Of a stretch of 64,000 nucleotides of DNA, positions 35,771-44,098 are shown one piece after another. The first letter of the stretch is position 1. Each line of letters begins with the position of its first letter. A program made the translations under genes and the position numbers. Below the pieces are notes generated by a model, which did no database searches, was not told the origin of the DNA, and saw nothing but the letters and a program-made list of their open reading frames with translations. The DNA is from Gemmatirosa kalamazoonensis (GTDB lineage Bacteria; Gemmatimonadota; Gemmatimonadetes; Gemmatimonadales; Gemmatimonadaceae): assembly GCF_000522985.1 (NCBI RefSeq), contig NZ_CP007129.1:248001-312000 (forward strand). The letters are read 5' to 3'.

Positions 35771-36985
35771 ATGACCCCGACTCTCGTCTCGCGCCGGCTC
35801 GTCGCGGCGCTGCTGCTCGCGACGGCGCCCGCGCCGGTCGCGCTCGCCCAGGGCGGCGTGCAGCCTAACGCGACAGCCCAGACCGTCACCGTCACGCGCG
35901 CGCCGTTCGGCGCACTGTCCGACGGGCGCGCCGTCGAGCTGTTCACGCTCAGGAACGCGCGCGGCACCGAGGTGCGCATCACGAACTACGGCGCGATCAT
36001 CACGTCGGTCCGCACGCGCGACCGCGCGGGCAAGCTGGACGACATCACGCTCGGCTACGACTCGCTCGCCGGCTACCTGCGCGAGACGCCGTACTTCGGC
36101 GCCGTCGTGGGACGCGTCGCGAACCGGATCGCGCGCGGGCACTTCACGCTCGACGGCAAGACGTACACGCTGGCGATCAACAACGCGCCGAACGCGCTGC
36201 ACGGCGGCACCGTCGGCTTCGACAAGGTGCTGTGGACGGCGGCGCCGTTCCAGCGCGCGGGCGCGGCGGGGGTGGTGCTGCGCTACCTCAGCAAGGACGG
36301 CGAGGAAGGGTATCCCGGCAACCTGAACGTGCAGGTGCGCTACACGCTGAACGCGCGCGACGAGCTGTCGGTGGAGTACGAGGCGACGACGGACAAGGCG
36401 ACGCCGGTGAACCTGTCGCAGCACACGTACTGGAACCTCGCCGGCACCGGGCCGAGCACGCCGGCGCACGCGCCGCTGCCGACGGCGCTGCAGCACGTGC
36501 TCACGATCGACGCGTCGGCGTACACGCCGGTGGACTCGACGCTGATCCCGACGGGACAGATCGCGTCGGTGGCAGGGACGCCGTTCGACTTCCGCACGCC
36601 GACGGCGGTGGGCGCGCGCATCGGCCAGAAGGACACGCAGCTCCGCTACGGGAACGGCTACGACCACAACTGGGTGCTCGACCGGAACGGGCGTACGGGA
36701 CTCGTGCACGCCGCGCACGTCTACGAGCCGACGACCGGTCGCACGCTCGACGTCAGCACGACGGAGCCGGGGATGCAGTTCTACACGGGCAACTTCCTCG
36801 ACGGCAAGATCGCCGGGAAGGCGGGCCGCTCGTACCCGTTCCGATCGACGGTGGTGCTCGAGACGCAGCACTTCCCGGACTCGCCGAACCACCCGAACTT
36901 CCCGAGCGTGATCCTGCGGCCGGGGCAGACGTTCCGCTCGCAGACGGTGTTCGCGTTCGGCGTGCAGACGCCGGTGCACAAGTAG
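35771..36985 (+). CDS. Exported aldose 1-epimerase (galactose mutarotase family)
   Basis: A 404-residue GalM-family protein with a Sec signal (MTPTLVSRRLVAALLLATAP, cleavage after ALAQ). It interconverts alpha and beta anomers of sugars such as galactose, glucose, xylose or arabinose. Visible sites are VVGRVANRIARGHF and NALHGGTVGFDKVLW (catalytic-site His/Arg regions), LSQHTYWNLAG (His) and GMQFYTGNFLDG (Glu before GMQ as the base). ATG 35771 opens the signal peptide, so it is preferred to the GTG upstream. Two GCCTAACG copies lie close by (35466 and 35863). Confidence 0.9.
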   Translation: MTPTLVSRRLVAALLLATAPAPVALAQGGVQPNATAQTVTVTRAPFGALSDGRAVELFTLRNARGTEVRITNYGAIITSVRTRDRAGKLDDITLGYDSLAGYLRETPYFGAVVGRVANRIARGHFTLDGKTYTLAINNAPNALHGGTVGFDKVLWTAAPFQRAGAAGVVLRYLSKDGEEGYPGNLNVQVRYTLNARDELSVEYEATTDKATPVNLSQHTYWNLAGTGPSTPAHAPLPTALQHVLTIDASAYTPVDSTLIPTGQIASVAGTPFDFRTPTAVGARIGQKDTQLRYGNGYDHNWVLDRNGRTGLVHAAHVYEPTTGRTLDVSTTEPGMQFYTGNFLDGKIAGKAGRSYPFRSTVVLETQHFPDSPNHPNFPSVILRPGQTFRSQTVFAFGVQTPVHK

Positions 36986-36994
36986 CGCCGCATC

Positions 36995-37387
36995 GTGTCG
37001 ACACCCGACCCGTTCGTGCGCGACGCCGCGCTCGTCGTCGCGCTGATGGGCCGCTTCGATCTGCGCGAAGCCGACCTGTGCGCGGTGCGCCTGTCGCTCG
37101 GCCGCGGCAACGTGCCGGAGCTGGAGCTCGACCTGCAGCTCCCCGGTGCCGGCACGCCTAACGGCCGCGACCACCGCGTCACGCTGCTGTGCACCGACGT
37201 GTCGGATCTCTCGCTCGCCGACTTCGGCTCGTCGAACCTCGTCTCGTCGTACGCGCTCGCCGCCGACGGCGTGGACGAGGACGGGCGGCCGATGGTCCAC
37301 GTCGCGCTCACCTGCGCGCCGGGGTGCGACGTGGACTTCCGGTGCCGCGAGGTGGCGGTCGCGCGCGTGGCGCCCGTGAGCACCTGA
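36995..37387 (+). CDS. Imm50-like protein
   Basis: A 130-residue acidic protein starting at GTG 36995. ELELDLQLPG, HRVTLLCTDVSDLSLADFGS and a C-terminal segment ending DVDFRCREVAV resemble the beta-sandwich of Imm50 immunity-like proteins. No polymorphic toxin gene is adjacent, so it may be an orphan or have another role. It lies 9 bp after the epimerase gene on the same strand. Confidence 0.55.
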   Translation: MSTPDPFVRDAALVVALMGRFDLREADLCAVRLSLGRGNVPELELDLQLPGAGTPNGRDHRVTLLCTDVSDLSLADFGSSNLVSSYALAADGVDEDGRPMVHVALTCAPGCDVDFRCREVAVARVAPVST

Positions 37388-37435
37388 CGCGGCGACGGCG
37401 CGTGACGGCGGCGGCCGGCGGCTCGTCGATGAGTC

Positions 37436-38212
37436 ATGCCGCATCGCCGTCTCGCCGCGCACCGTGCCGCGCTCGCGCTGGTCGCGGTGGCCACGGGCTG
37501 CGTGCTCGAGCCTAACGATCGCCGCCTGCACGACGTCCCGCAGTCGCCGGCCCTCGCGTTAGGCGACACGCTTCCCACGCCGACCCGGCTGTTCCCGATT
37601 CTGCCGGGCCATTCCGCCGCCGACACGACGGGCGTCTTCCTGCCGGCGCGCGCCCTCCGGCGGTGCGATCCCGTGCCGGCGGCCGCGGGCTGGGTGCGCA
37701 CGAGCGTGCACGGCTCGTCGCAGTGGTTCATCGGAGAGCTTGCCGTGAGCGTGCCGTCGCGCGTTCGCGTCTTCCCGCCCGAGGTCACGTACCCGCCGCT
37801 CGACACGCTGCGCCGGCGGTGGTGGGGCAGCCACGTCTACATCCAGGACACGACGTCGTACACCGCACCCGGACACGTGACTGCACTGGCCTGGCTCGAC
37901 GTCGGGATCTCACGGGGCTACATGCCGCACCGCTTCCCGGTGGAGAGCCGCCAGCTGTCCGTGGCCGAGTGCGCGTTGACGACGCACGGCGGCGCGGCCG
38001 TCGCGTTCGCGATCGACTGGAAGGATCGCGCGGCGTGGTGGAATCCGCTCGCCGGACCGCAGTCGCACGGCCAGATGCACGTACTGACCGCCGTGTGGCC
38101 CGTCGGGCCGGGCCGTTGGGCGACGTTCAGCGGCCACACGCAACGGATCGAGGAACTTCCCGTGCTCTGGGGGATGCTCGCCAGCGCGCGCGTCGAGGGC
38201 GTGGCGCCGTAA
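37436..38212 (+). CDS. Lipoprotein of unknown function, tandem copy 1
   Basis: A 258-residue lipoprotein with lipobox VATGC (Cys22), followed by VLEPNDRRLHDVP. The C-terminal half has MHVLTAVWPVGPGRWATFSG. The same layout (C-x-L-x-P-x-D-R after the lipobox, VWPxGPxRW near the end) recurs in the next gene, so the two are paralogues. Its TAA overlaps the ATG of the second copy (TAATG). No domain known. Two octamers lie 46 bp apart in opposite orientation in its 5' end. Confidence 0.7.
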   Translation: MPHRRLAAHRAALALVAVATGCVLEPNDRRLHDVPQSPALALGDTLPTPTRLFPILPGHSAADTTGVFLPARALRRCDPVPAAAGWVRTSVHGSSQWFIGELAVSVPSRVRVFPPEVTYPPLDTLRRRWWGSHVYIQDTTSYTAPGHVTALAWLDVGISRGYMPHRFPVESRQLSVAECALTTHGGAAVAFAIDWKDRAAWWNPLAGPQSHGQMHVLTAVWPVGPGRWATFSGHTQRIEELPVLWGMLASARVEGVAP

Positions 38213-38925
38213 TGCGTCACGGCGCGCTGTGGCCGCTCGTCGCGATCCTCGCGTGCGGCTGCTTCCTCGATCCCGTCGACCGGCACACCACACGCGAGCG
38301 ATCGCCGTCGGCGCGGTGGAACGCGATCATGGACACGTTGCAGGGGGTGCTGCTCCCGGACTTCGGTGGTGCGAGGTCGTGGCGGCGCGCGGGCCCGCTG
38401 ATCGCGCCGGCCGTCGACGCGCCGACGTGTGCATCGGCGGCGCCGGCGTCCGACTGGCGCGCGGTCTCGCTCGACGTGTACAGCCGCTACCTCTCGGGGA
38501 CCGTCACCGCGAACCTCCCGGGGCAGCATCCCGTCGTCAGGCCGCTTACCGGAGCCGAGCGGTTCTCGCCCCCGTACACGTCGTGGCCGGTGTTCGGGAC
38601 GTGGCATGCCGACAGCGCGGGCGGCCTGGGCGTCCTCGTCGCAGTCGATCCGATCGACGCCGGCGGTTACCGCGGCACGTCGGTGGACAGCACGACGCGC
38701 CAGGTCGCCTGGAGCGAGTGCGTGACCGACCGACCCGTGCCCGGCACCGCGATCCTCACCACCGAAGTCGTGGCGCCGAACGTCGGGCACGTCTGGTTCG
38801 TCGAAGCGGTGTGGCCGATCGGACCGTCCCGGTGGTTGCGCGCGCGCGGCTCGACGAGAGTCGCCGCCGACGTGGCGACGCTGCGCGCCATCGTGGCGAG
38901 CTTCCGCGTCACGCAGTCCGAGTAG
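38212..38925 (+). CDS. Lipoprotein of unknown function, tandem copy 2
   Basis: A 237-residue lipoprotein with lipobox at ILACGC followed by FLDPVDRHTTRER. It shares VEAVWPIGPSRWLRARGSTR and a conserved (S/A)EC motif with the preceding gene, showing an old duplication. The start ATG is fixed by the TAATG overlap. Probably anchored in the outer membrane or periplasm. Function unknown. Confidence 0.7.
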   Translation: MRHGALWPLVAILACGCFLDPVDRHTTRERSPSARWNAIMDTLQGVLLPDFGGARSWRRAGPLIAPAVDAPTCASAAPASDWRAVSLDVYSRYLSGTVTANLPGQHPVVRPLTGAERFSPPYTSWPVFGTWHADSAGGLGVLVAVDPIDAGGYRGTSVDSTTRQVAWSECVTDRPVPGTAILTTEVVAPNVGHVWFVEAVWPIGPSRWLRARGSTRVAADVATLRAIVASFRVTQSE

Positions 38926-38961
38926 TCCGTCGCGGCTGATCTGAGCCTCGGACGTCGTCCG

Positions 38962-39390
38962 TCAGCTTCCTCGCGCGAGCGGGTGCGCCGTGAGCACGGC
39001 AGCCCGGCCGGCGCACTTGTCGCTCACCTTGGAGAGCACCAGGCGCGTCCCGCGCACGCTGTAGCGGTACGTGGCGGGCATGTGGCACGCATACGGCCCG
39101 GTATCCTTCGCGTCGAAGTAGACGCGGTGTCCCGGTTTCGGCTGCGCCGTGCCCACGACGACCTGCCGACCCTTCCACTGAACCGTCATGTGTCCGGCGG
39201 CGTCGAACGTCACCACCCACGGACCCGCCACGCTGTCGACCTCTGCGGGCGGCACCCGGCCCTTCAGCTCCGCCTTCGTCACCGTCGTCCGATAGGTGCC
39301 CGCGGGGATTCCGCCGGCCTGCGCCGCGGCGGAAGAGGTCATGAACGCTGCTGCCGAGAGGAGAAGCAGGGCGTGCGGCAACGTGGGCAT
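38962..39390 (-). CDS. Small exported lipocalin-like protein
   Basis: A 142-residue protein with a signal peptide (MPTLPHALLLLSAAAFMTSS, cleavage near AAAQ). The mature part has IPAGTYRTTVTKAELKGR and AGPWVVTFDAAGHMTVQWKG, and two Cys residues that could bridge. The alternating beta pattern suggests a small barrel. No family is assigned. Confidence 0.65.
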   Translation of the reverse strand: MPTLPHALLLLSAAAFMTSSAAAQAGGIPAGTYRTTVTKAELKGRVPPAEVDSVAGPWVVTFDAAGHMTVQWKGRQVVVGTAQPKPGHRVYFDAKDTGPYACHMPATYRYSVRGTRLVLSKVSDKCAGRAAVLTAHPLARGS

Positions 39391-39448
39391 GTGGGCCTCC
39401 GGGATGGTGGAGGGGTACGCGGCGAAGCACCGCGTGGTGGCAGTCTGG

Positions 39449-40984
39449 TCAGGCGCGCTCTCCCGCACCGGCGAAGTCCGCGTCCCCGAAGCTCGCCGCG
39501 TCGACGTCCGCCGCCGGGAGCCGCAGCGTGAACACGCTCCCCCCGCCGACGCGCGGCGCGAGCGTGAGCCCGCCTCCCTGCGCCTCGGCGAGCGCCACCG
39601 CGACCGCGAGCCCCAGCCCCGAGCCGCCGACGTCCGCCGCCGCGCCTGCAGCGCGGTAGAACGGCGCGAAGATACGCGTTCGCTCGCCGTCCGGCACGCC
39701 GGGCCCGCGGTCGCACACGTCGAACAGCAGCCACGCGCCGTCGCGATGCACGTGCAGCTCCACCGGCGCGTCGGCGGGCGCGTACTTCGTCGCGTTCTCG
39801 AGCAGGTTGCACAGCACGCGCAGCGCGGCCACGAAGTCGAACCGGCCGACGAGCGCGCCGACGTCGCCGTCGAGCGACCGATCGAGCCGCCGACCGGCGA
39901 ACAGCGCGCGCGTCTGCCGGATCGCGGCGCCGACGAGATCCTCCGCCGCGTTGATCTCGAGCGCGAGCGGGATCGCGCCACCGCGCGCGCGCGACAGGTC
40001 GAGCACGTCGGCCACCATGCGCGTGAGGCGGTCGGCCTGCTCCTCGATCGCCGCCGCGTCCTCGTCGCCGCGCTGCGCGGCAGCGTGGGCGAGCGCCTTG
40101 ATCGTCGTGAGCGGCGTGCGCAGGTCGTGCGACACCGACGCGAGCACGAGGTCCTTCAACCGGTCGGCCTCGCGCAGCCCGGCGGCGTGCTCCGCGTCCG
40201 CGACGAGCCGCACCCGCTCGGCGGCGAGCGCCGCGTACTGCGTGAGCGCGACGAGGAACGTGCGCTGGCCGTCGTCGAGCGCGAGGCCGCGGTCGTCGAC
40301 GAGCCGCAGCACGCCCACCGTGCGCCGGTGCGCGCGCAGTGGAAGGAAACGCTCGACCCACACGCCTTCGGGCGCGGTGCCTAACGCTTCGGGCGCCTCG
40401 GCGCGCAGGATCTGCAGGGCGGTGTCGGCGGCGGACGCGTCGCTCGGCAGCGCGGTCTCGTCGCGCGCGGCGGCCGTCGCCCAGCGCACCGCGCCGTCGT
40501 CGTCGGCGACGAAGATGTCGCACCGACGCAGCCCGAGCGTGCGGCGGATGACGTCCGCCGTCGCGCGCAGCGACTCCTCGGCCGGGCCCGCGGCGAGCGT
40601 CTCCGCGCCGAGGTCCGCGAGCCGCTGCACCTCCCCGGTGCGCCGCCGCGCCGCCTCGGCTTCGGCGCGGGCGCGAGCGAGCAGCTGCGTCGCGATCCCC
40701 GCTGCGGTGACGAACGAGCCGAGCACGAGCCAGTCGTGCGTCTTGTGCACGACGAGCGTGTCGAACGGCGGCTGGAAGAAGTAGTCGAGCGCCGCGAAGC
40801 CGAGCAGCGCGAGCGTGAAGCCGAGCGGGCGTCCGCCCATCGCGCTGCCGAACAGCACGACGATGAGCAGCGGGAGCACCACGTGCGCCTGCTCCAGCCG
40901 CGCGCGGTACGGCACGAGCGCGGCGACGACGGCCACCATCAGGCCGACCGACACCGCCCACCGCCCGCGCCCGGCGAGCCGCAT
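39449..40984 (-). CDS. KdpD-type sensor histidine kinase lacking the N-terminal KdpD domain
   Basis: A 511-residue kinase. It starts directly with the DUF4118 four-helix membrane block (VLPLLIVVLFGSAMGGRPLG). A GAF-like region (about 140-260), HisKA with VLASVSHDLRTPLTTIKALA (phospho-acceptor His in SHDLRTPL) and HATPase_c with NLLENATKYAP, DRGPGVPDG and GSGLGLAVA follow. The large KdpD/Usp sensor half is absent and no kdpFABC is nearby, so the signal sensed may not be K+. It follows its response regulator by 7 bp. Confidence 0.88.
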   Translation of the reverse strand: MRLAGRGRWAVSVGLMVAVVAALVPYRARLEQAHVVLPLLIVVLFGSAMGGRPLGFTLALLGFAALDYFFQPPFDTLVVHKTHDWLVLGSFVTAAGIATQLLARARAEAEAARRRTGEVQRLADLGAETLAAGPAEESLRATADVIRRTLGLRRCDIFVADDDGAVRWATAAARDETALPSDASAADTALQILRAEAPEALGTAPEGVWVERFLPLRAHRRTVGVLRLVDDRGLALDDGQRTFLVALTQYAALAAERVRLVADAEHAAGLREADRLKDLVLASVSHDLRTPLTTIKALAHAAAQRGDEDAAAIEEQADRLTRMVADVLDLSRARGGAIPLALEINAAEDLVGAAIRQTRALFAGRRLDRSLDGDVGALVGRFDFVAALRVLCNLLENATKYAPADAPVELHVHRDGAWLLFDVCDRGPGVPDGERTRIFAPFYRAAGAAADVGGSGLGLAVAVALAEAQGGGLTLAPRVGGGSVFTLRLPAADVDAASFGDADFAGAGERA

Positions 40985-40991
40985 CGCGACG

Positions 40992-41696
40992 CTACGCGAC
41001 GCGCGTCGGCGGCTCGAAGCGGTAGCCGACGCCCGGCTCGGTGACGATCAGGGTCGGCTCCGACGAGTCCACCTCGATCTTGCGGCGCAGGTGCGTGACG
41101 TGGACGCGGAGATACTGCTGCGCGTTGCCGTGGTCGCGGCGCCACACCGCATCGAACAGCTGGCGGTGCGTCAGCGTGCGGCCGGCGTGCGCGGCGAGCG
41201 TGCGCAGCAGCTCCCACTCGGTCGGCGTGAGGTGCACGAGCACCCCGGCGCGCGTCACGGTGCGGCGCGCGAAGTCGATCGTGATGTCGCCCGAGCGCAC
41301 CGCCTCCGGGGCCGCCGCGTCGGACGGACGGCTGCGCCGCGCGAGCGCCCGCGCCCGCGCCAGCAGCTCGCTCGGCCCGAACGGCTTCGTGAGGTAGTCG
41401 TCGGCGCCGGCGTCGAGCAGGCGCACCTTCTCCTGCTCGGAGTGGCGCGCGGAGAGCACGAGGATCGGCACCGCGCTCTGCGCGCGCAGCGCCCGACACA
41501 CCTCGTCGCCGGACACGTCGGGAAGCCCGATGTCGAGCACCACGAGGTCGGGCGCGTGCGCGTTCGCGAGGTCGAGCGCCTCGCGTCCCGTCGCGGCCTC
41601 GAGCACCACGTCGCCGCGCTCCCCGAACAGGTTGCGCAGCGCGCGCCGGATCTGCGGCTCGTCGTCGACCACGAGCACCGCCGCCTGCGTATCCAT
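40992..41696 (-). CDS. OmpR/KdpE-type response regulator
   Basis: A 234-residue regulator. The receiver has AVLVVDDEPQIRRALRN, phospho-acceptor Asp in DLVVLDIGLPDVSGDEV, and the Thr/Ser and Lys switch in ILVLSARHSEQEK and YLTKPFGPSELLAR. The winged helix has LTPTEWELLRTLAAHAGR and YLRVHVTHLRRKIE. ATG 41696 is the homology start. It is co-transcribed with the downstream kinase and lies divergent from the Ser/Thr kinase gene. Confidence 0.92.
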   Translation of the reverse strand: MDTQAAVLVVDDEPQIRRALRNLFGERGDVVLEAATGREALDLANAHAPDLVVLDIGLPDVSGDEVCRALRAQSAVPILVLSARHSEQEKVRLLDAGADDYLTKPFGPSELLARARALARRSRPSDAAAPEAVRSGDITIDFARRTVTRAGVLVHLTPTEWELLRTLAAHAGRTLTHRQLFDAVWRRDHGNAQQYLRVHVTHLRRKIEVDSSEPTLIVTEPGVGYRFEPPTRVA

Positions 41697-41847
41697 GGGT
41701 CGCAGTGTAGGGGACGGCGCGGGATGCCCCAAGGGGGGCGGCCCGCTAAGAACGCACTAAGACGGGGGTGCTCCCCCGGGCCCAGGCTCGGTGGCTGCGG
41801 TCGGGCAGCGGGGCCATATTCGCGCCTTCCTTGCCGGAGGGCATCGC

Positions 41848-44091
41848 GTGATCGGCCGCCGAGTGTCCCACTTCTACATCGTCCGCGCGCTCGGCAGCGG
41901 CGGCATGGGCGTCGTCTACGAGGCGCAGGACACGCGGCTTCCCCGCTCGGTCGCGATCAAGTTCCTCAAGCCGAGCATGTGGCGCGACGCCGAGGCCGTT
42001 AGGCGCTTCAAGCGCGAAGCGCGGCTGGCGTCGTCGCTCAACCACCCCAACATCTGCACGGTCCTCGACGTCGACGAGGGGGAAGGCGAAGGCGAGTCGT
42101 TCATCGTCATGGAGCTCCTCCGCGGCCGGAGCCTCAAGGCGCGCCTCGCCGCCGGACCGGTGTCCCTGGACGAGCTGCTCGACGTGGCGGTGCAGGCGGC
42201 CGACGCGCTGGCCGCGGCGCACGGTCGGAACATCGTGCACCGCGACATCGCGCCGGGCAACATCTTCCTCACCGACACCGGACTCGTGAAGCTCCTCGAC
42301 TTCGGCGTCGCCAAGCTGTTCGCCGACGCGTTCGACGGCGACGCGTCCACCGACGAGCTCACGACGAGCGGCCTCGTGGCGGGCACGGTCGCCTACATGG
42401 CGCCGGAGCGTCTCGTCGAGGACGCGCCGGTCGATCACCGCTGCGACCTGTACTCGCTCGGCGCGGTGCTCTACCAGATGGCGACCGGCGCCCGGCCGTT
42501 CGACGTGGCGCCGCTGACCGCGCTGATGCGCGCCATCGAGCACGACGCGCCCGTGCCGGTCCGCGATCTCGCGCCGCACCACCCCGAAGCGCTCGCGCAG
42601 TTGATCGAGCGGCTGCTCGCGAAGCGTCCCGAAGACCGGCACGAGTCGGCCCGGGCGCTGCGTGTCGACCTCGATCGCCTGCGCCGCGCGTCGCCCGTGG
42701 CGCGGCCATCGAACGGCGAGACGCCGGCCGATCCGTCGGTGGCGGTGCTCCCGTTCGAGATCATCGGCCCGACCGATGCGGCGACGGCGCACTTCCGCGA
42801 CGGGCTGGCCGAGGAGCTGCGCCGCCGGCTCGACACGTTAGGCGCCCGCGTCGCGCCCGCCACCTCCACGCGCGCGCTCGCCGGCCGCGCGGCGCGCGAG
42901 ATCGGCGAGACGCTCGGCGTCGGCCTCGTGCTCGAGGGCGCCGTGCAGGGCACCGCGGAGCGCGTGCGGGTGACCGCCACGCTGGTGGACGCGGCGCGCG
43001 AGCGATCGGTGCTGCCCACGCTGAAGATCGAGCGGCGCGCCGCAGACCTCCTCGGCCTCCAGGACGACGTCGCGCGCGCCATCGCCGCCGGCGTCGCGCC
43101 GGCACTCGGCCGCGGCGCGCTCCGCCGCTTCAGCCGCGAGCCGAGCGCCTACCACGCCTTCCGGCGCGGGCAGCACTACTGGCAGTCGTGTCTCACCGGC
43201 GGGTGGCGTCCCGCGATCGAGCACTTCCAGTACGCCGTGCAGCGCGACGACGGGTTCGCGCTCGCCCACGCGGCGCTGGCGACCGCGTACAACTTCCTGG
43301 GGCTCTACTGCCTCATGAAGCCGAAGCTCGCGTTCGGCGTGGCGGCGCGCGCGGCGCAGCGCGCGATCGAGATCGACGACGCGCTGGCCGAGGCGCACGT
43401 CGAGGCGGCGATGGCGAAGTTCGGCGGCGAGTGGGACTGGGACGGGGCCGAGTCGGCGTTCCGGCGCGCGATCGCGCTCGACCCCACCAACCCGCTCGCG
43501 CATGCGTACTACGCGTGGCTGCTGATGCTCCTGCATCGCGACGACGCCGCCCTCGTGGAAGCCGAACGAGGCAGCGCGCTCGCGCCGTCGTCGCGCCTCG
43601 TCACGACGGCGCGCGCGCAGACGCTCTACATCGGCGGGCGACCGGAGGAGGCGCTCGCGCTGTGCAGCGCGTGCCTGCGCGCGGACCCGGCGTACGTGTT
43701 CGCCGTGCACCTCCGCGGCCTCTGCCACCTCGTGACGTCGGACCGCGAGCGCGCGGTGGCGGACCTGGAGCGCGCCGCGACGCTGAGCCGGCGCACGCCC
43801 TATCACCTCGGGCTGCTCGGCCGGTGCTATGGGCAGTTCGGCATGCGCGACGAGGCGTTAGGCCTCGTCGCGGAGCTGGACGCGCAGTCGCGCGACGCGT
43901 ACGTGCCGCCGCAGAGCTACGTGTTCATCCACGCCGGCCTCGGGGAGCGAGACCGCGCGCTCGCGCATCAGGAGCAGGCGTACGAGGACGGCGCGTCGCC
44001 GCTGAACTATCTCGCGCCGGCGATCCGCGACCTCTACGCGCTCGACCCGTACCACAGCCAGCGGCTGAAGCAGATGCGGCTCACGCTCTGA
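41848..44091 (+). CDS. Ser/Thr protein kinase with TolB-like domain and TPR repeats
   Basis: A 747-residue protein. The kinase domain (about 1-275) has RALGSGGMGVVYEAQD, the VAIKFLK lysine near 37, the catalytic loop HRDIAPGNIFL near 131 (Ala where most kinases have Lys in HRDLKP), LLDFGVAK and GTVAYMAPERL. A TolB_N/adenylate-cyclase-associated segment follows (PSVAVLPFEIIGP; VGLVLEGAVQG), then five or more TPR-like repeats to the end. No membrane helix is visible. The start GTG 41848 is backed by CCGGAGG upstream. It is probably a cytosolic signalling kinase. The intact DFG and HRD indicate activity. Confidence 0.9.
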   Translation: MIGRRVSHFYIVRALGSGGMGVVYEAQDTRLPRSVAIKFLKPSMWRDAEAVRRFKREARLASSLNHPNICTVLDVDEGEGEGESFIVMELLRGRSLKARLAAGPVSLDELLDVAVQAADALAAAHGRNIVHRDIAPGNIFLTDTGLVKLLDFGVAKLFADAFDGDASTDELTTSGLVAGTVAYMAPERLVEDAPVDHRCDLYSLGAVLYQMATGARPFDVAPLTALMRAIEHDAPVPVRDLAPHHPEALAQLIERLLAKRPEDRHESARALRVDLDRLRRASPVARPSNGETPADPSVAVLPFEIIGPTDAATAHFRDGLAEELRRRLDTLGARVAPATSTRALAGRAAREIGETLGVGLVLEGAVQGTAERVRVTATLVDAARERSVLPTLKIERRAADLLGLQDDVARAIAAGVAPALGRGALRRFSREPSAYHAFRRGQHYWQSCLTGGWRPAIEHFQYAVQRDDGFALAHAALATAYNFLGLYCLMKPKLAFGVAARAAQRAIEIDDALAEAHVEAAMAKFGGEWDWDGAESAFRRAIALDPTNPLAHAYYAWLLMLLHRDDAALVEAERGSALAPSSRLVTTARAQTLYIGGRPEEALALCSACLRADPAYVFAVHLRGLCHLVTSDRERAVADLERAATLSRRTPYHLGLLGRCYGQFGMRDEALGLVAELDAQSRDAYVPPQSYVFIHAGLGERDRALAHQEQAYEDGASPLNYLAPAIRDLYALDPYHSQRLKQMRLTL

Positions 44092-44098
44092 GCCGCGG

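Noticed and set aside
36995-37387. Polymorphic toxin-immunity locus around the Imm50-like gene
   Set aside because: No toxin gene with a delivery domain is adjacent; only a sugar epimerase and lipoproteins surround it.
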